A stretch of 64,000 nucleotides of DNA from Prolixibacteraceae bacterium (GTDB lineage Bacteria; Bacteroidota; Bacteroidia; Bacteroidales; Prolixibacteraceae): assembly GCA_025210775.1 (NCBI GenBank), contig JAOARB010000011.1, forward strand, positions 62,001 through 126,000, read 5' to 3'. The position numbers were made by a program, and so were the translations under genes. Below the pieces are notes generated by a model, which saw nothing but the letters and a program-made list of their open reading frames with translations, was not told the DNA's origin and did no database searches. This document shows positions 18,932 through 28,254 of this stretch, one piece after another (positions within the stretch are counted from its first letter, which is position 1; every line of letters starts with the position of its first letter).

Positions 18932-19325
18932 ATTGGTTCTGGTTTCTTCTATAATCAAATAGTTCCTTCTATATGGTGGGTATGATGAATAATCTTAATA
19001 TGTATTCTTGTTGTTTATTAATGTAATGCCTGCAAGCACCTTGTCAGCGTGTTCTCTCGTTTATAATTTTGTATTGATTTATTGGATTCTCATTGATGCT
19101 TAGGTAAGCATATGAAACTACAATCGTGTCACCTTTTGTCTATTCCAGATGGGAGAGAATATCCGTTTGCTATAATCATATCATTTCTCTGTGACTTGGT
19201 TGGTAGTATGAATACTTACAAATAAGATTTTTTACATATATTTCTATTAGAATAATCATAAAGGGCAGTGGTAGCATAGATACATGATCTATAGTTTTCA
19301 TTACTCTTTTTTATATCAAAAACAA

Positions 19326-19350
19326 AGGCTGTCCTTAAAAAGAACAGCCT
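19326..19350 (-). terminator. Hairpin, possible orphan terminator
   Basis: AGGCTGTCCTT and AAGAACAGCCT pair with one mismatch. The T-rich flank lies on the minus-strand side, but no minus-strand gene precedes it, so it may be a relic. Confidence 0.4.
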
Positions 19351-19631
19351 CGATTTACTTGTGCGCTTATTTCATGTGAGCTACTAAAAATAGAAGATCT
19401 TCTTTAACAAAGAGAGAACGTATATATTGTTAAAAGAAGCAACTGATTATTGTATTTTCACTAAGAACAAATGTACTACTTTGTGCTCTTTCCCTCTTAT
19501 GTTTCTGTCTTTTTGTCTATCAGCCCACTTTTACTTTTGTTGAATGAAGTTATAATGGTGTTTTTTGTGGTGATTTAATGTGTTGATAATGTTGGTATTG
19601 TGTGTTTGTGTTTTTTGTTAGTTTTAGAGTT

Positions 19632-19664
19632 TTTGTTCTCTTGTCAGAAAGTGTTATAAATTTG
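19632..19664 (+). promoter_or_regulatory. Candidate Bacteroidota promoter of the PL8 operon
   Basis: TTTG at 19632-19635, 21-nt spacer, TAAATTTG at 19657-19664. This is a full match to the TTTG-N19-21-TAnnTTTG consensus, and it would give a leader of about 125 nt before the lyase start. Confidence 0.6.
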
Positions 19665-19795
19665 TTTAAAAACTCTATCGAAACGGATTCAACCTATCTA
19701 AATGGTAAAAAAGAATCTTAAAAGCGATAGCTTGATGTGCTTTTGTAATATTACAGTAGTGAATTCAGGAATAAAACAATAACCAATTAAATATT

Positions 19796-22700
19796 ATGAA
19801 AGCACAACAACATCTATTAAGAAATGTGATAGTTGGTGCAGCTATAGGACTATTGTCTTATGCTGGCCCTACTATGGCTGCAAAGAAATTGGCAGTAAAG
19901 ACTGATATAATTGCACAAAAGATTTCATTTGAAAATAAAAGTGATCTTCTTTCTTGGCAACCAACCAAAGGAACTGTTACATTAAGTGGTAATCATCAAA
20001 AGGATGGTCGTCGTTCAATGTTATGGCAATGGAAACGCAAAGATGATTTGGTCGTTTCTAACCTTTCTGGATTACAAAGAGCCGTGTCTGAATATAAAGG
20101 AGGACAACCTGAAAAATTTGAACCTGCATTTTATAAAAAAGGAATGTATGGTGGAATTAAATTGTGGATATACCAGGATCAAGTACATAAAGGAGAGATC
20201 CTTTGTTCTTTAGGTGATGGTAAGAAAGGTGCAAAAAAGAACCCTAAATATCGTTTTAAACTAAACCTAGATTTTACAGGATGGAGAGCCGTATGGGTCC
20301 AGTTTGAAGAAGATGCTAAGGTTAGCGACTATAAAGGGGATGGTAAAGTGAACACTTTGGTTTTCTCTCCACAAAATGGTGAATCAAAAGGAAAACTGTA
20401 TATCGATCATGTTCAATTGATGGATTTTGTTTCTTATAAGCGACATTCTGATATGATCTTTCAAAACAAAAAGAAAGCTGTACGATCAGATACTTATGAG
20501 ATCTATAGTGCATACCAAAAATATCTAGCCTTGGATCAAGATAAAGGTGGTGCTATTGATGCTACTTCTTTTAAAAAGGTGGAGGATCGTTTGGAATATC
20601 TTATCCTTGGAGATCAGAAACAAGATTGGAAACGTCGCTATGGAAAGATCAAAAAGAGTTTGGATTCTAAAGTGAATGCAGCAAATAAATTCTATGAAAA
20701 ATTAAATATCCGTGAGTCTAAAGGACATATCCAAGGAACCTCTCTTTTTACTTGTCGTGACGAACAAGGGGAGAAAAATGGATATAATTACCAACGAGTG
20801 ATTGAATCGACTCTTTTCCCATTGGCTTTTGACTATCGTTATACCCAAAATAACGATTCTAAAGAGAAAGTATTAAAGATCTACCGTTATCTTGCTGATC
20901 AAGGGTGGGCTGCAGGAAGTGCAGCTGGTACTTTAGATCATGTGATCCGATTAAATGGATTTGCTGTCTCTGCGTTTTTGATGAGAAATGAATTGTCTGA
21001 AAAACAACGAGATGAGATTCAAGCTTGTTTGGCATGGCACACTCGTATTGGTAATATCTTAGATCTAGATCTATCTCAGGGAGAAAATACTGATCTTGTT
21101 CGTGGTGGAGCCCTACCTAAGTTGATCTCTATTCTTTTAATGAAAGATGGTGCTCGTAAGCAACGATTAATGGAAGATTACATTAGTTATTTGGAACACG
21201 TGTCTTCTGTATCTCCTGGATATGCCGATACTTTTAAACCAGATCTTTCTGTTTATCATCATAGAGGAACCTATTTAAATTCTTACGGTATTCAGACATT
21301 GAATACAGTCTCTATGTTGGGTTGGTTGATGGACGATACTTCTTTTGCTTTAGCTGAAGATAGAAAAGAATTTATAAAAAAAGTTCTTTATCGCCAAAGC
21401 GATATTGCTTATGGAATATATCTAAATATGGGAGTATGTGGACGTTTCCCTTATAAAAATACTGCTTTGGATCGCTACCTTATCTCTGCTTATGCTTTTA
21501 TGTCGATGCAAGATCAAAAAGTGAAAGATCCTAAACTTGCTGCCCGTTTTAATGAGATCTATTCTCTATCGAAACCAACAGAAGTGTTTGGTATGTTGTT
21601 TCCACAATTGACTTATTCTGGTACTCTTGGTACTTTGTCTCTATTGTCGTTGGCACATCAGCAGATGGGAGATAAGTTTCTTGCTCGTGAAGGACAGAAC
21701 ATCTCTATGCCTTTCTCTAGTTTGTCTGTACAGCGTCGTAATAACTGGTTCTTTGCTGTCAAAGGATACAATGCTTATGTTTGGGATTATGAGACAGGAC
21801 ATAAAGGTGAAAATAATTTAGGTCGCTATTTAAGCTTTGGTTCTATCTTGGCACTAAAAGGAGATCCTCGCAATGCGATGAATAGAGCTGGTATTGATCA
21901 AAACAAAGGGTTTCACTGGGCTTATCTTCCTGGTGCAACAACCAAAGCACTTCCTATAGAGAAAGTATATCATGTAAATAAGCCTACAAGTAAATATAAA
22001 GAAGGATACCACCGTAGTTTTGCACAAACCACTTTTGCTTCTGGACTATCAGCACAAGGGAAGAATGGTATCTACGCAATGGAACTGCGTGATGATGTGG
22101 GACCAGATAAAGACAAGTCTCTTTTTGATGACTCTTTTAGAGCTCGTAAGTCTTACTTCTTTTTTGATGATCAAATTGTATGTTTGGGATCTAATATCAC
22201 CAATAGCGATGCACGTTACTCTACCATTACTACCCTTTTCCAGACGAACCTTCAAGGCAAAGAGTTAAGTGAAGCATTGCCATGGGTCAATGGAAAACAA
22301 GTCGCACAAAAGATGCCTTCTCAAAATAGTTTTCAAGGAGCGGTAATTTCTGATATTCAGGATATTCAATATGTGGTGGCAAAAGATTCAGATCCTGTTG
22401 TAGTGGACTATAGTGACCAAAAATCACTACAGAATGTGAAAGGGAAATATAATCCTATCTCTACACCTCATGCTAAAGCATGGATTGATCATGGTAAAGC
22501 ACCAAAGAATGGAAAGTATTGTTATACCATGTTGATGAATCAAACAAAAAAAGAAGCTGCTACATACGCACAGAATGTCCCATATCAGATTATGGAACAA
22601 GATAAGGTGGCCCATATCGTGTACCACAAGACCAAAGGTACTTATGCTTTTGCTATCTTTGATCAAAATAAATATACAGCGCATGGAAAGCTTATATCGG

Positions 22701-23008
22701 TAAACAGACCATTGATGGCTTATCTTCAAGAAACACCAAATCGTATGATGTTGACAGTGGCTAATCCAGATGCGAACTTAGCTAAATGGAATCACAACAT
22801 GTCTTTTATGCCTAATTCGATTGTTCATGCTAATGCAACGGCACAAATAGTAGAGTTAAAATTAGAAGGCAAATGGAAACTAGAGGGGGTTTCTGATGAA
22901 GTAATCTCAATGATATTTGATAATGAAGGTAATACAGTCATCAAATTGTTGACTAAGAATGCCAAGAGTATCGATATTCCTTTACATCGCTATAACATTA
23001 AGTGGTAA
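19796..23008 (+). CDS. Chondroitinase ABC-type polysaccharide lyase (PL8)
   Basis: A 1070-aa exported enzyme resembling chondroitin sulfate ABC lyases, which cut chondroitin, dermatan and often hyaluronan by beta-elimination. A signal peptide ends near TMAAKK (residue 30). Residues about 35-215 form the N-terminal carbohydrate-binding-like jelly-roll of this family. The alpha-toroid catalytic domain (about 220-600) contains YHHRGTYLNSYG with candidate His 489 and Tyr 497, and NMGVCGRFPY with Arg 550. These line up with the His, Tyr and Arg of the Proteus enzyme. The beta-sandwich Lyase_8 part follows. The length is close to the roughly 1020 aa of known members. A DUF1961 gene follows after 6 nt. 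Confidence 0.88.
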   Translation: MKAQQHLLRNVIVGAAIGLLSYAGPTMAAKKLAVKTDIIAQKISFENKSDLLSWQPTKGTVTLSGNHQKDGRRSMLWQWKRKDDLVVSNLSGLQRAVSEYKGGQPEKFEPAFYKKGMYGGIKLWIYQDQVHKGEILCSLGDGKKGAKKNPKYRFKLNLDFTGWRAVWVQFEEDAKVSDYKGDGKVNTLVFSPQNGESKGKLYIDHVQLMDFVSYKRHSDMIFQNKKKAVRSDTYEIYSAYQKYLALDQDKGGAIDATSFKKVEDRLEYLILGDQKQDWKRRYGKIKKSLDSKVNAANKFYEKLNIRESKGHIQGTSLFTCRDEQGEKNGYNYQRVIESTLFPLAFDYRYTQNNDSKEKVLKIYRYLADQGWAAGSAAGTLDHVIRLNGFAVSAFLMRNELSEKQRDEIQACLAWHTRIGNILDLDLSQGENTDLVRGGALPKLISILLMKDGARKQRLMEDYISYLEHVSSVSPGYADTFKPDLSVYHHRGTYLNSYGIQTLNTVSMLGWLMDDTSFALAEDRKEFIKKVLYRQSDIAYGIYLNMGVCGRFPYKNTALDRYLISAYAFMSMQDQKVKDPKLAARFNEIYSLSKPTEVFGMLFPQLTYSGTLGTLSLLSLAHQQMGDKFLAREGQNISMPFSSLSVQRRNNWFFAVKGYNAYVWDYETGHKGENNLGRYLSFGSILALKGDPRNAMNRAGIDQNKGFHWAYLPGATTKALPIEKVYHVNKPTSKYKEGYHRSFAQTTFASGLSAQGKNGIYAMELRDDVGPDKDKSLFDDSFRARKSYFFFDDQIVCLGSNITNSDARYSTITTLFQTNLQGKELSEALPWVNGKQVAQKMPSQNSFQGAVISDIQDIQYVVAKDSDPVVVDYSDQKSLQNVKGKYNPISTPHAKAWIDHGKAPKNGKYCYTMLMNQTKKEAATYAQNVPYQIMEQDKVAHIVYHKTKGTYAFAIFDQNKYTAHGKLISVNRPLMAYLQETPNRMMLTVANPDANLAKWNHNMSFMPNSIVHANATAQIVELKLEGKWKLEGVSDEVISMIFDNEGNTVIKLLTKNAKSIDIPLHRYNIKW

Positions 23009-23014
23009 AAAAGC

Positions 23015-23851
23015 ATGAAGAGACTTATTCTTATTATGACCTTTGTTTTGACTGCTCCCCTTTTGTGGGGGCAGCCTATGCCTAAGTTTCATAAGAAACT
23101 GGTATACCAATGTCGTTTCTCCAATCCTGAAGATCTAGACCAGTGGGTTATGGAAGGACCAGGGGAGGCAATCGTACGAAAAGGTAAACTGGTGCTCCGT
23201 CCCAAGTACCAAAAAGTGGTGGACGATTACTTTGCAGCCAAAGGTCAAGTATTTGACGGACGTGTAGTAGGGTATTATAAACCGTTAGAAGAGGCAATGA
23301 AAAAAGATGTTGGGGAAAAGATCTCTGACTACTATTATGATGGTGCCTTTAGAGGTGGACATATGGTCTTTTGGAATAAGTTTAAGACCCCCGATAATTA
23401 TATCTTAGAATGTGATTTTCGTGCACTTTCTCCTCATGCTCTGCATATGTTGATGTTTAGTTGTACGGGTATGGCAGATCAGTCTGTTTTTGATTCAAAC
23501 TTAAAACCTCGTTGTGGGGTTGCTGCTCAATATACAAAGGGAGATTTAAAGAATTATCGTATCTCATTCTTTGCTCCTTTTAGAGGTACATCTCATATGC
23601 GCAAATGTCCCGGACGAGTGTTGACTGTAAAAGGAACTGATTTGACGTTACATAAGCCTAAAAAGAAACACCATCTGAAGGTGGTCAAATATAAGAGTAA
23701 GATCTGGTGGTATATCGATCGCAAACTATGCTTTAGTTATGACGATATAGCCGAAGAAGGTCCTCTGGGTGGAGGACAAACAGCTATTCGATTGATGGCT
23801 CCTGCCATTGGTGAATACGATAATTACCGAATCTATGAGATACTAAAGTAA
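23015..23851 (+). CDS. DUF1961 family secreted protein
   Basis: A 278-aa protein with a signal peptide (LTAPLLWGQ, cut near residue 19). The body matches the DUF1961 pattern: GGHMVFWNKFKTPDNYILE, then LKPRCGVAAQYTKGDLKNYRISFF, then a strand-rich end with IWWYIDRKLCFSYDD. The fold is probably a concanavalin-like jelly roll, as in other proteins acting on or binding polysaccharides. I know no assigned reaction. The 6-nt gap to the PL8 gene shows one transcript, so it likely binds or processes glycosaminoglycan in the periplasm or outside the cell. Confidence 0.8.
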   Translation: MKRLILIMTFVLTAPLLWGQPMPKFHKKLVYQCRFSNPEDLDQWVMEGPGEAIVRKGKLVLRPKYQKVVDDYFAAKGQVFDGRVVGYYKPLEEAMKKDVGEKISDYYYDGAFRGGHMVFWNKFKTPDNYILECDFRALSPHALHMLMFSCTGMADQSVFDSNLKPRCGVAAQYTKGDLKNYRISFFAPFRGTSHMRKCPGRVLTVKGTDLTLHKPKKKHHLKVVKYKSKIWWYIDRKLCFSYDDIAEEGPLGGGQTAIRLMAPAIGEYDNYRIYEILK

Positions 23852-24730
23852 CTTAAATAATTATTTATTTTACTTAATTTTATGTATATTGAGATTCATA
23901 AATAAAGATCATATTTATTTAATTCTGTATTATATTATACTCTGTTATTTTGTGATGCATATAATATTTTGCTGGTTTTTATAAGCTTGTCACATACTAC
24001 AAAGTATTCTTTCTTTCCGACCGTTGTATTGAAAAATACAACGGTTGTTTAGGTTTTAGCCCTCCCTTCTTATACTCTCTACTATTTTCTTTATTACACT
24101 CCCAAGTCTTAATTTAGTGTTGCATTTATGATTTGAAGGTAAAAAGCAACTGCAAAGATGCTAAAGTTCCCGAGATGTCATCAAGAATCATTTTGTTCTG
24201 ATCCTTTGTTTAAATATTTTGATAATGAAAGGAGACGTAATGTGTTTTGTGTTATCCATTCAGATAAGAGTATTTTCTTATCCCCTGTAATGTGTATTGT
24301 TCATTTTTATATATTGTGATAATATTTTTATCATTTTTCTGTCTTTAATAAAGCTGTCTTTATTCTGTTATATGTCGTTTGTGAAATATTATCTTCCCTT
24401 TTTTGTTGTTTGTAAGTGTCTGTAGTTTAGTGTGTCTATATCGATATGTGCTAATGGTGTTTGTGTGTGTCTTTGTTTGGTTATGTAAAATAATGTCTTT
24501 AAATGTTAATATTTTGATTATGTTTATTAATATTGTAGTTGATTTATAATCACATGTGTGTGTTTATAAAAGGATGTGTTATTAATTGTACTAACCAATG
24601 CAATTGAAGATAGATTGAATTAAGGAGAGGAGTGTGGAGTAGGGAAAGAAGGTGAATGGAACGAGAAGCATTGTCTATGTTGAGTTGTAAATTACTTACG
24701 AATCAAACTATATATAAAATTAATTAGGGA
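23852..24730. other. Intergenic region between DUF1961 and barrel protein
   Basis: About 880 bp, very AT-rich. A hairpin at 24020-24045 is the only clear structure. No gene is seen on either strand. The promoter of the barrel protein gene must be here. Confidence 0.45.
24020..24045 (+). terminator. Hairpin, probable terminator of the PL8-DUF1961 operon
   Basis: ACCGTTGTATT (24020-24030), loop GAAA, perfect complement (24035-24045). The T run after it is weak. It lies 170 bp downstream of the DUF1961 stop. Confidence 0.6.
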
Positions 24731-27064
24731 ATGATGTTAAAGAAGTTAATGGCATTATGCTTTTTACAACTGTTCTGTTGCTTTGCCTTAGAAGCACAAA
24801 ATAAGCTTGATGGCTATGTTATGGATCTAGATCGTGTTGCCATTTCAAATGCAACGATAGAATTAATGAAAGATAATTTAGTGATTGATATAACTCAATC
24901 TGATTCTTTGGGGTATTTCTTATTTAATGATGTTGCCAAAGCAGATTATACTTGTTTTGTACATCATATCAACTACAATCCACGATTTAGGGTCGCAAAG
25001 ATGGAGAAGCGAGACGTTACTCATATTCATAAGATTGTTTTAATTGAGAGATCCTATCAAATAAAGGAGATTAATGTCTCCCAAAGTCGAAATAGTAAGA
25101 GTGAAGATTATGGTCGTTTTTGTTATCATATCCCTAAAGAGATACGTAATATTTCGACAAATCTTTTTGAAATGTTACGATATGTGCCTAATGTTCAATC
25201 TAATATATATGAGCGTACTTTGGCTGTAGATGGTAGTAATAATGTTTATCTTGAGGTTGATGGAATTGCTAGAGATGGTAATTATTTGTCCTCTCTTTCT
25301 GCATCAGATGTCGTTAGAGTGGAGGTAATGGAGAATCCGACAGGACGTTACCAAAATAAAAATGTGGATGCAGTAATTAATATTGTTACCAAAGGAGGTT
25401 CAAGAGGTTATTCCTGTTATCTAGGAGGCAAATTATCGGACCATTATTCTAATAGGTCTTTTTATGGAGGGGCACAATACAGATGGTCCGCTTTAACCGT
25501 TCGCGCAAATATCAGGAATAATGTTTATGACGAAGCAGAACATAAAGACCAGAGAGTAATTAGTCGACATATAGGTAACCATATTTTTAAGGTAGAAAAA
25601 GAAAGTGATGAATACGCATATGATGATCAACGACAGAGTTACTCTTTAGGAGTAGATTATAGATTCTCGGATCGATCTATATTGGTTTTTGATTTAAAGG
25701 GTGATAAAAATGACTTCTCAACAAATAGACAATTATGTGGTCTCTATTCATATGATGGAAATATAGAGAACAAGAGTCGTATTGAAGCGAAGAATGATAG
25801 TGAATTTAAGAATAAAAGTTATTCACTGAGTTATAACCGAATACGTGAAAATGGGTATCTTAATTTAAGTGCCGATTATAATAACTATTCTTCGAGTTAT
25901 TTAAACGATTATAAGGAAACATTTCCCTCTTTCTTGTACTACTACTGGCATACTTTTGATAATGATAAGAGATTAGGTAATCTTTATTTTGATTATGGTA
26001 GCAAACTAAGTGATATTGGGCTTTGGGAGTTTGGTGGCAGTTTCCGATCTGAAAGAATAGATTTGTTTCGTCGTTATGATAAGAATGATGAGATAAAATC
26101 ATCAAACATAGATACAGACTTATTTACGGCCTATTGGACTCTTTCTAAATTTCATTTTATCGGTTGTCAACATGAGATGGGATTAGAAGTAGATTACTCT
26201 AATGTTCGTGTGGAGAATACTCCTCGTAAGGGATCTTGGTTTTTGTTGCCACATCTAACTTCTGTGTTTGATTTTAATCCATACCATCGATTAACTTTTC
26301 ATTATCGACTGTTTCGTAAGATGCCTCAAGTCACCATGCTTAATCCTTATCTTCGTCTTTATGATGGGGAGAAAGCAATATTTGGAAATCCTTTCTTAGA
26401 TCCATATTATCTAAACTCTTTAGATCTTCAATATCGCTTTAAAAAGAATAATTTCTATTTTAAATTAGAAGGGGGGTTAAAACAGAGCAATCATTTTCTC
26501 GCTTTAGAAAAAGAGACAATCATAAAAAATAGGACTATTCATTTTAAGTATAATGATGTGGGTAAATACCTAAATTACTATTCTGAATTCCAATTTGGTT
26601 TAAATATTGCTAAATGGTGGAGATCTAATGGAACGATATCAATTGGAAAGACAGAATACAACGATAAGCGTATCGATCGTAGTTTAGTGTCTGTGGGATT
26701 TGATTACGAAAATATCTTTTCATTTAATAATGTAGGTGTACATTTGAATATTCATAAATATCCAGATTGTCTTGTTTCTACGATGGTGTCAAAAAACCCG
26801 ATTAAGTGCTCTTGTTTTGTACAATGGAAGATGAATTCTATGGTCTCTTTTAATGGTGGCATACGTTATCTTTTCCCTTGGAAGAAATCATATGTTGTTG
26901 AAAATGATGATTATGACGAACATTACAATAAACGTATACAAGATCGATATCACTTGCTATATTTAGGAATGGATATCTCTTTAGGAAAAGGTAACACTCG
27001 AGTAAGCCGTAAGATTAGAACTTATGGAAATTATGAAGATGCACAGATAAAAGATAAGCATTAA
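24731..27064 (+). CDS. Outer-membrane beta-barrel / TonB-receptor-like protein
   Basis: A 777-aa protein with a signal peptide (CFALEAQ, cut near residue 23). A carboxypeptidase-regulatory-like domain (about 25-105, KLDGYVMDLDRVAISNATIEL) comes first. A plug-like domain with VYLEVDGIARDGNYLSSLSASDVVRVEVMENP (about 175-210) follows, and then a long alternating beta-barrel. This fits the outer-membrane beta-barrel family of short TonB-dependent-receptor-like proteins in Bacteroidota. No SusD-like lipoprotein is adjacent, so it is not a classical SusC. By position it could import oligosaccharides made by the PL8 lyase, but this is inference. Confidence 0.75.
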   Translation: MMLKKLMALCFLQLFCCFALEAQNKLDGYVMDLDRVAISNATIELMKDNLVIDITQSDSLGYFLFNDVAKADYTCFVHHINYNPRFRVAKMEKRDVTHIHKIVLIERSYQIKEINVSQSRNSKSEDYGRFCYHIPKEIRNISTNLFEMLRYVPNVQSNIYERTLAVDGSNNVYLEVDGIARDGNYLSSLSASDVVRVEVMENPTGRYQNKNVDAVINIVTKGGSRGYSCYLGGKLSDHYSNRSFYGGAQYRWSALTVRANIRNNVYDEAEHKDQRVISRHIGNHIFKVEKESDEYAYDDQRQSYSLGVDYRFSDRSILVFDLKGDKNDFSTNRQLCGLYSYDGNIENKSRIEAKNDSEFKNKSYSLSYNRIRENGYLNLSADYNNYSSSYLNDYKETFPSFLYYYWHTFDNDKRLGNLYFDYGSKLSDIGLWEFGGSFRSERIDLFRRYDKNDEIKSSNIDTDLFTAYWTLSKFHFIGCQHEMGLEVDYSNVRVENTPRKGSWFLLPHLTSVFDFNPYHRLTFHYRLFRKMPQVTMLNPYLRLYDGEKAIFGNPFLDPYYLNSLDLQYRFKKNNFYFKLEGGLKQSNHFLALEKETIIKNRTIHFKYNDVGKYLNYYSEFQFGLNIAKWWRSNGTISIGKTEYNDKRIDRSLVSVGFDYENIFSFNNVGVHLNIHKYPDCLVSTMVSKNPIKCSCFVQWKMNSMVSFNGGIRYLFPWKKSYVVENDDYDEHYNKRIQDRYHLLYLGMDISLGKGNTRVSRKIRTYGNYEDAQIKDKH

Positions 27065-27337
27065 GTGTAAGATATCTTTGTTGGTTATTCAAGGTTAACC
27101 TTTTAATTGTGAGTCTAAAACATGTTGTTGTTCCAGCCCTATAGATAATGAGTGAATCTTGTTAAATAAAGAAAAAATAGAGCTGTGTATGAAAAAAAAG
27201 AGATCTCTGTAGCCTGTTGTTTGTAATATATCTATTACAGAAAAAGACTTATATTATTGAAGTTCTATTTATCCTTTTTAGTGTTTGTCTAAAAAGATTA
27301 TGGTTTAATTAAGTTGGTTGTTGTTAAAAAGTAGATC

Positions 27338-28156
27338 ATGATAGAAAATATTCAATATCATATTGTCTTTGGTGATAGTGCTGCAGGATCTCTAAGATAT
27401 TATCTTGGGCAATTAAAGAAGTTAAATTCCTCAATGGTAATCACTATTAGGGATGATTTTTCTGTAGGACCTTTGTTGAATTACGATACGGTTGAGGGGG
27501 AAAACGATCGTATGAATTGGTGGTCTGAAATTGTTGGGGCATGTCATGTAGAGGGGGATAAGTCGTACTGGCGTAACCTCCTTTCTTTTAAGAAGTTGTT
27601 GGAAGTAATAAAAAGAGATGATCGTGTGCTCTTATGGTACGGTACAAACAGTTTTGATTTGGTTGGTGTATCATATCTCGCTTCGTTACTTCGTAATAAT
27701 GGTGATAATATCTTTGGTGTCAATGTGTCAAAAGAAGAAAACGCTATTATTGATTCTCTTGGATATATCCCATATAGTGTGGCACAGATCCCTCCAGAAT
27801 TGTTTGATCGCTTTATTCCATCTATAGTTCCTATTGACATTGATCAATGGAGTAATTTTAAACGTTCGTGGAAACATCTTCTGAAAGAAGGTATGATGAC
27901 CAGAGTTATAGAAAACGGATCTTTACATACCTATGGTGAAGACTACTATGATCCATTGATATTGTCTTTGGCTCCTACTGATTTCGTCGTTGCAGCTCGA
28001 GTTGTAGGTGAAGTACTTGGTAGATCTTCTCAGATGGTTAGTGATCTTTATATCGATTGGCGTATACGTCAGTTATTAAAAGCAGGTAAGCTGAAGTCTA
28101 AAGGACCGCTTATTTCTATGCGTGATTTCTCAATAAAAAGAATTGATCGGGATTAA
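27338..28156 (+). CDS. DUF1835 domain protein
   Basis: A 272-aa cytoplasmic protein. The first 40 residues (HIVFGDSAAGSLRYYLGQL) carry the DUF1835 signature FGDSxAG. The central part contains VLLWYGTNSFDLVGVSYLASLL. The C-terminal region contains WRIRQLLKAGKL, common in this family, where a DUF3658-type tail follows. Function is unknown to me. It is separated from the barrel gene by 273 bp and from the sulfatase gene by a convergent terminator, so it is probably its own transcript. Confidence 0.75.
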   Translation: MIENIQYHIVFGDSAAGSLRYYLGQLKKLNSSMVITIRDDFSVGPLLNYDTVEGENDRMNWWSEIVGACHVEGDKSYWRNLLSFKKLLEVIKRDDRVLLWYGTNSFDLVGVSYLASLLRNNGDNIFGVNVSKEENAIIDSLGYIPYSVAQIPPELFDRFIPSIVPIDIDQWSNFKRSWKHLLKEGMMTRVIENGSLHTYGEDYYDPLILSLAPTDFVVAARVVGEVLGRSSQMVSDLYIDWRIRQLLKAGKLKSKGPLISMRDFSIKRIDRD

Positions 28157-28206
28157 ATGTTTTTTTTGCCTTATTATCTTGAATGGATGTGGTATTGTTT
28201 AGTGGT

Positions 28207-28248
28207 AGCCATCTAAAGAGAAATGTGTATTTTTCTTCTTAGATGGCT
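28207..28248. terminator. Bidirectional terminator
   Basis: AGCCATCTAA (28207-28216) pairs with TTAGATGGCT (28239-28248). The inner A-rich and T-rich stretches extend the stem. It lies between the convergent DUF1835 and sulfatase genes. Confidence 0.85.
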
Positions 28249-28254
28249 TTAGGT

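Larger units (their letters stand above)
18869..19795. other. Intergenic region upstream of the PL8 lyase
   Basis: About 930 bp with no convincing gene. It holds the GH13 terminator (18895-18931), an imperfect hairpin at 19326-19350 and the candidate PL8 promoter at 19632-19664. Confidence 0.5.

Noticed and set aside
24731..27064. Complete SusC/SusD uptake pair
   Set aside because: No SusD-like lipoprotein was found near the barrel protein, and the protein is short for SusC.
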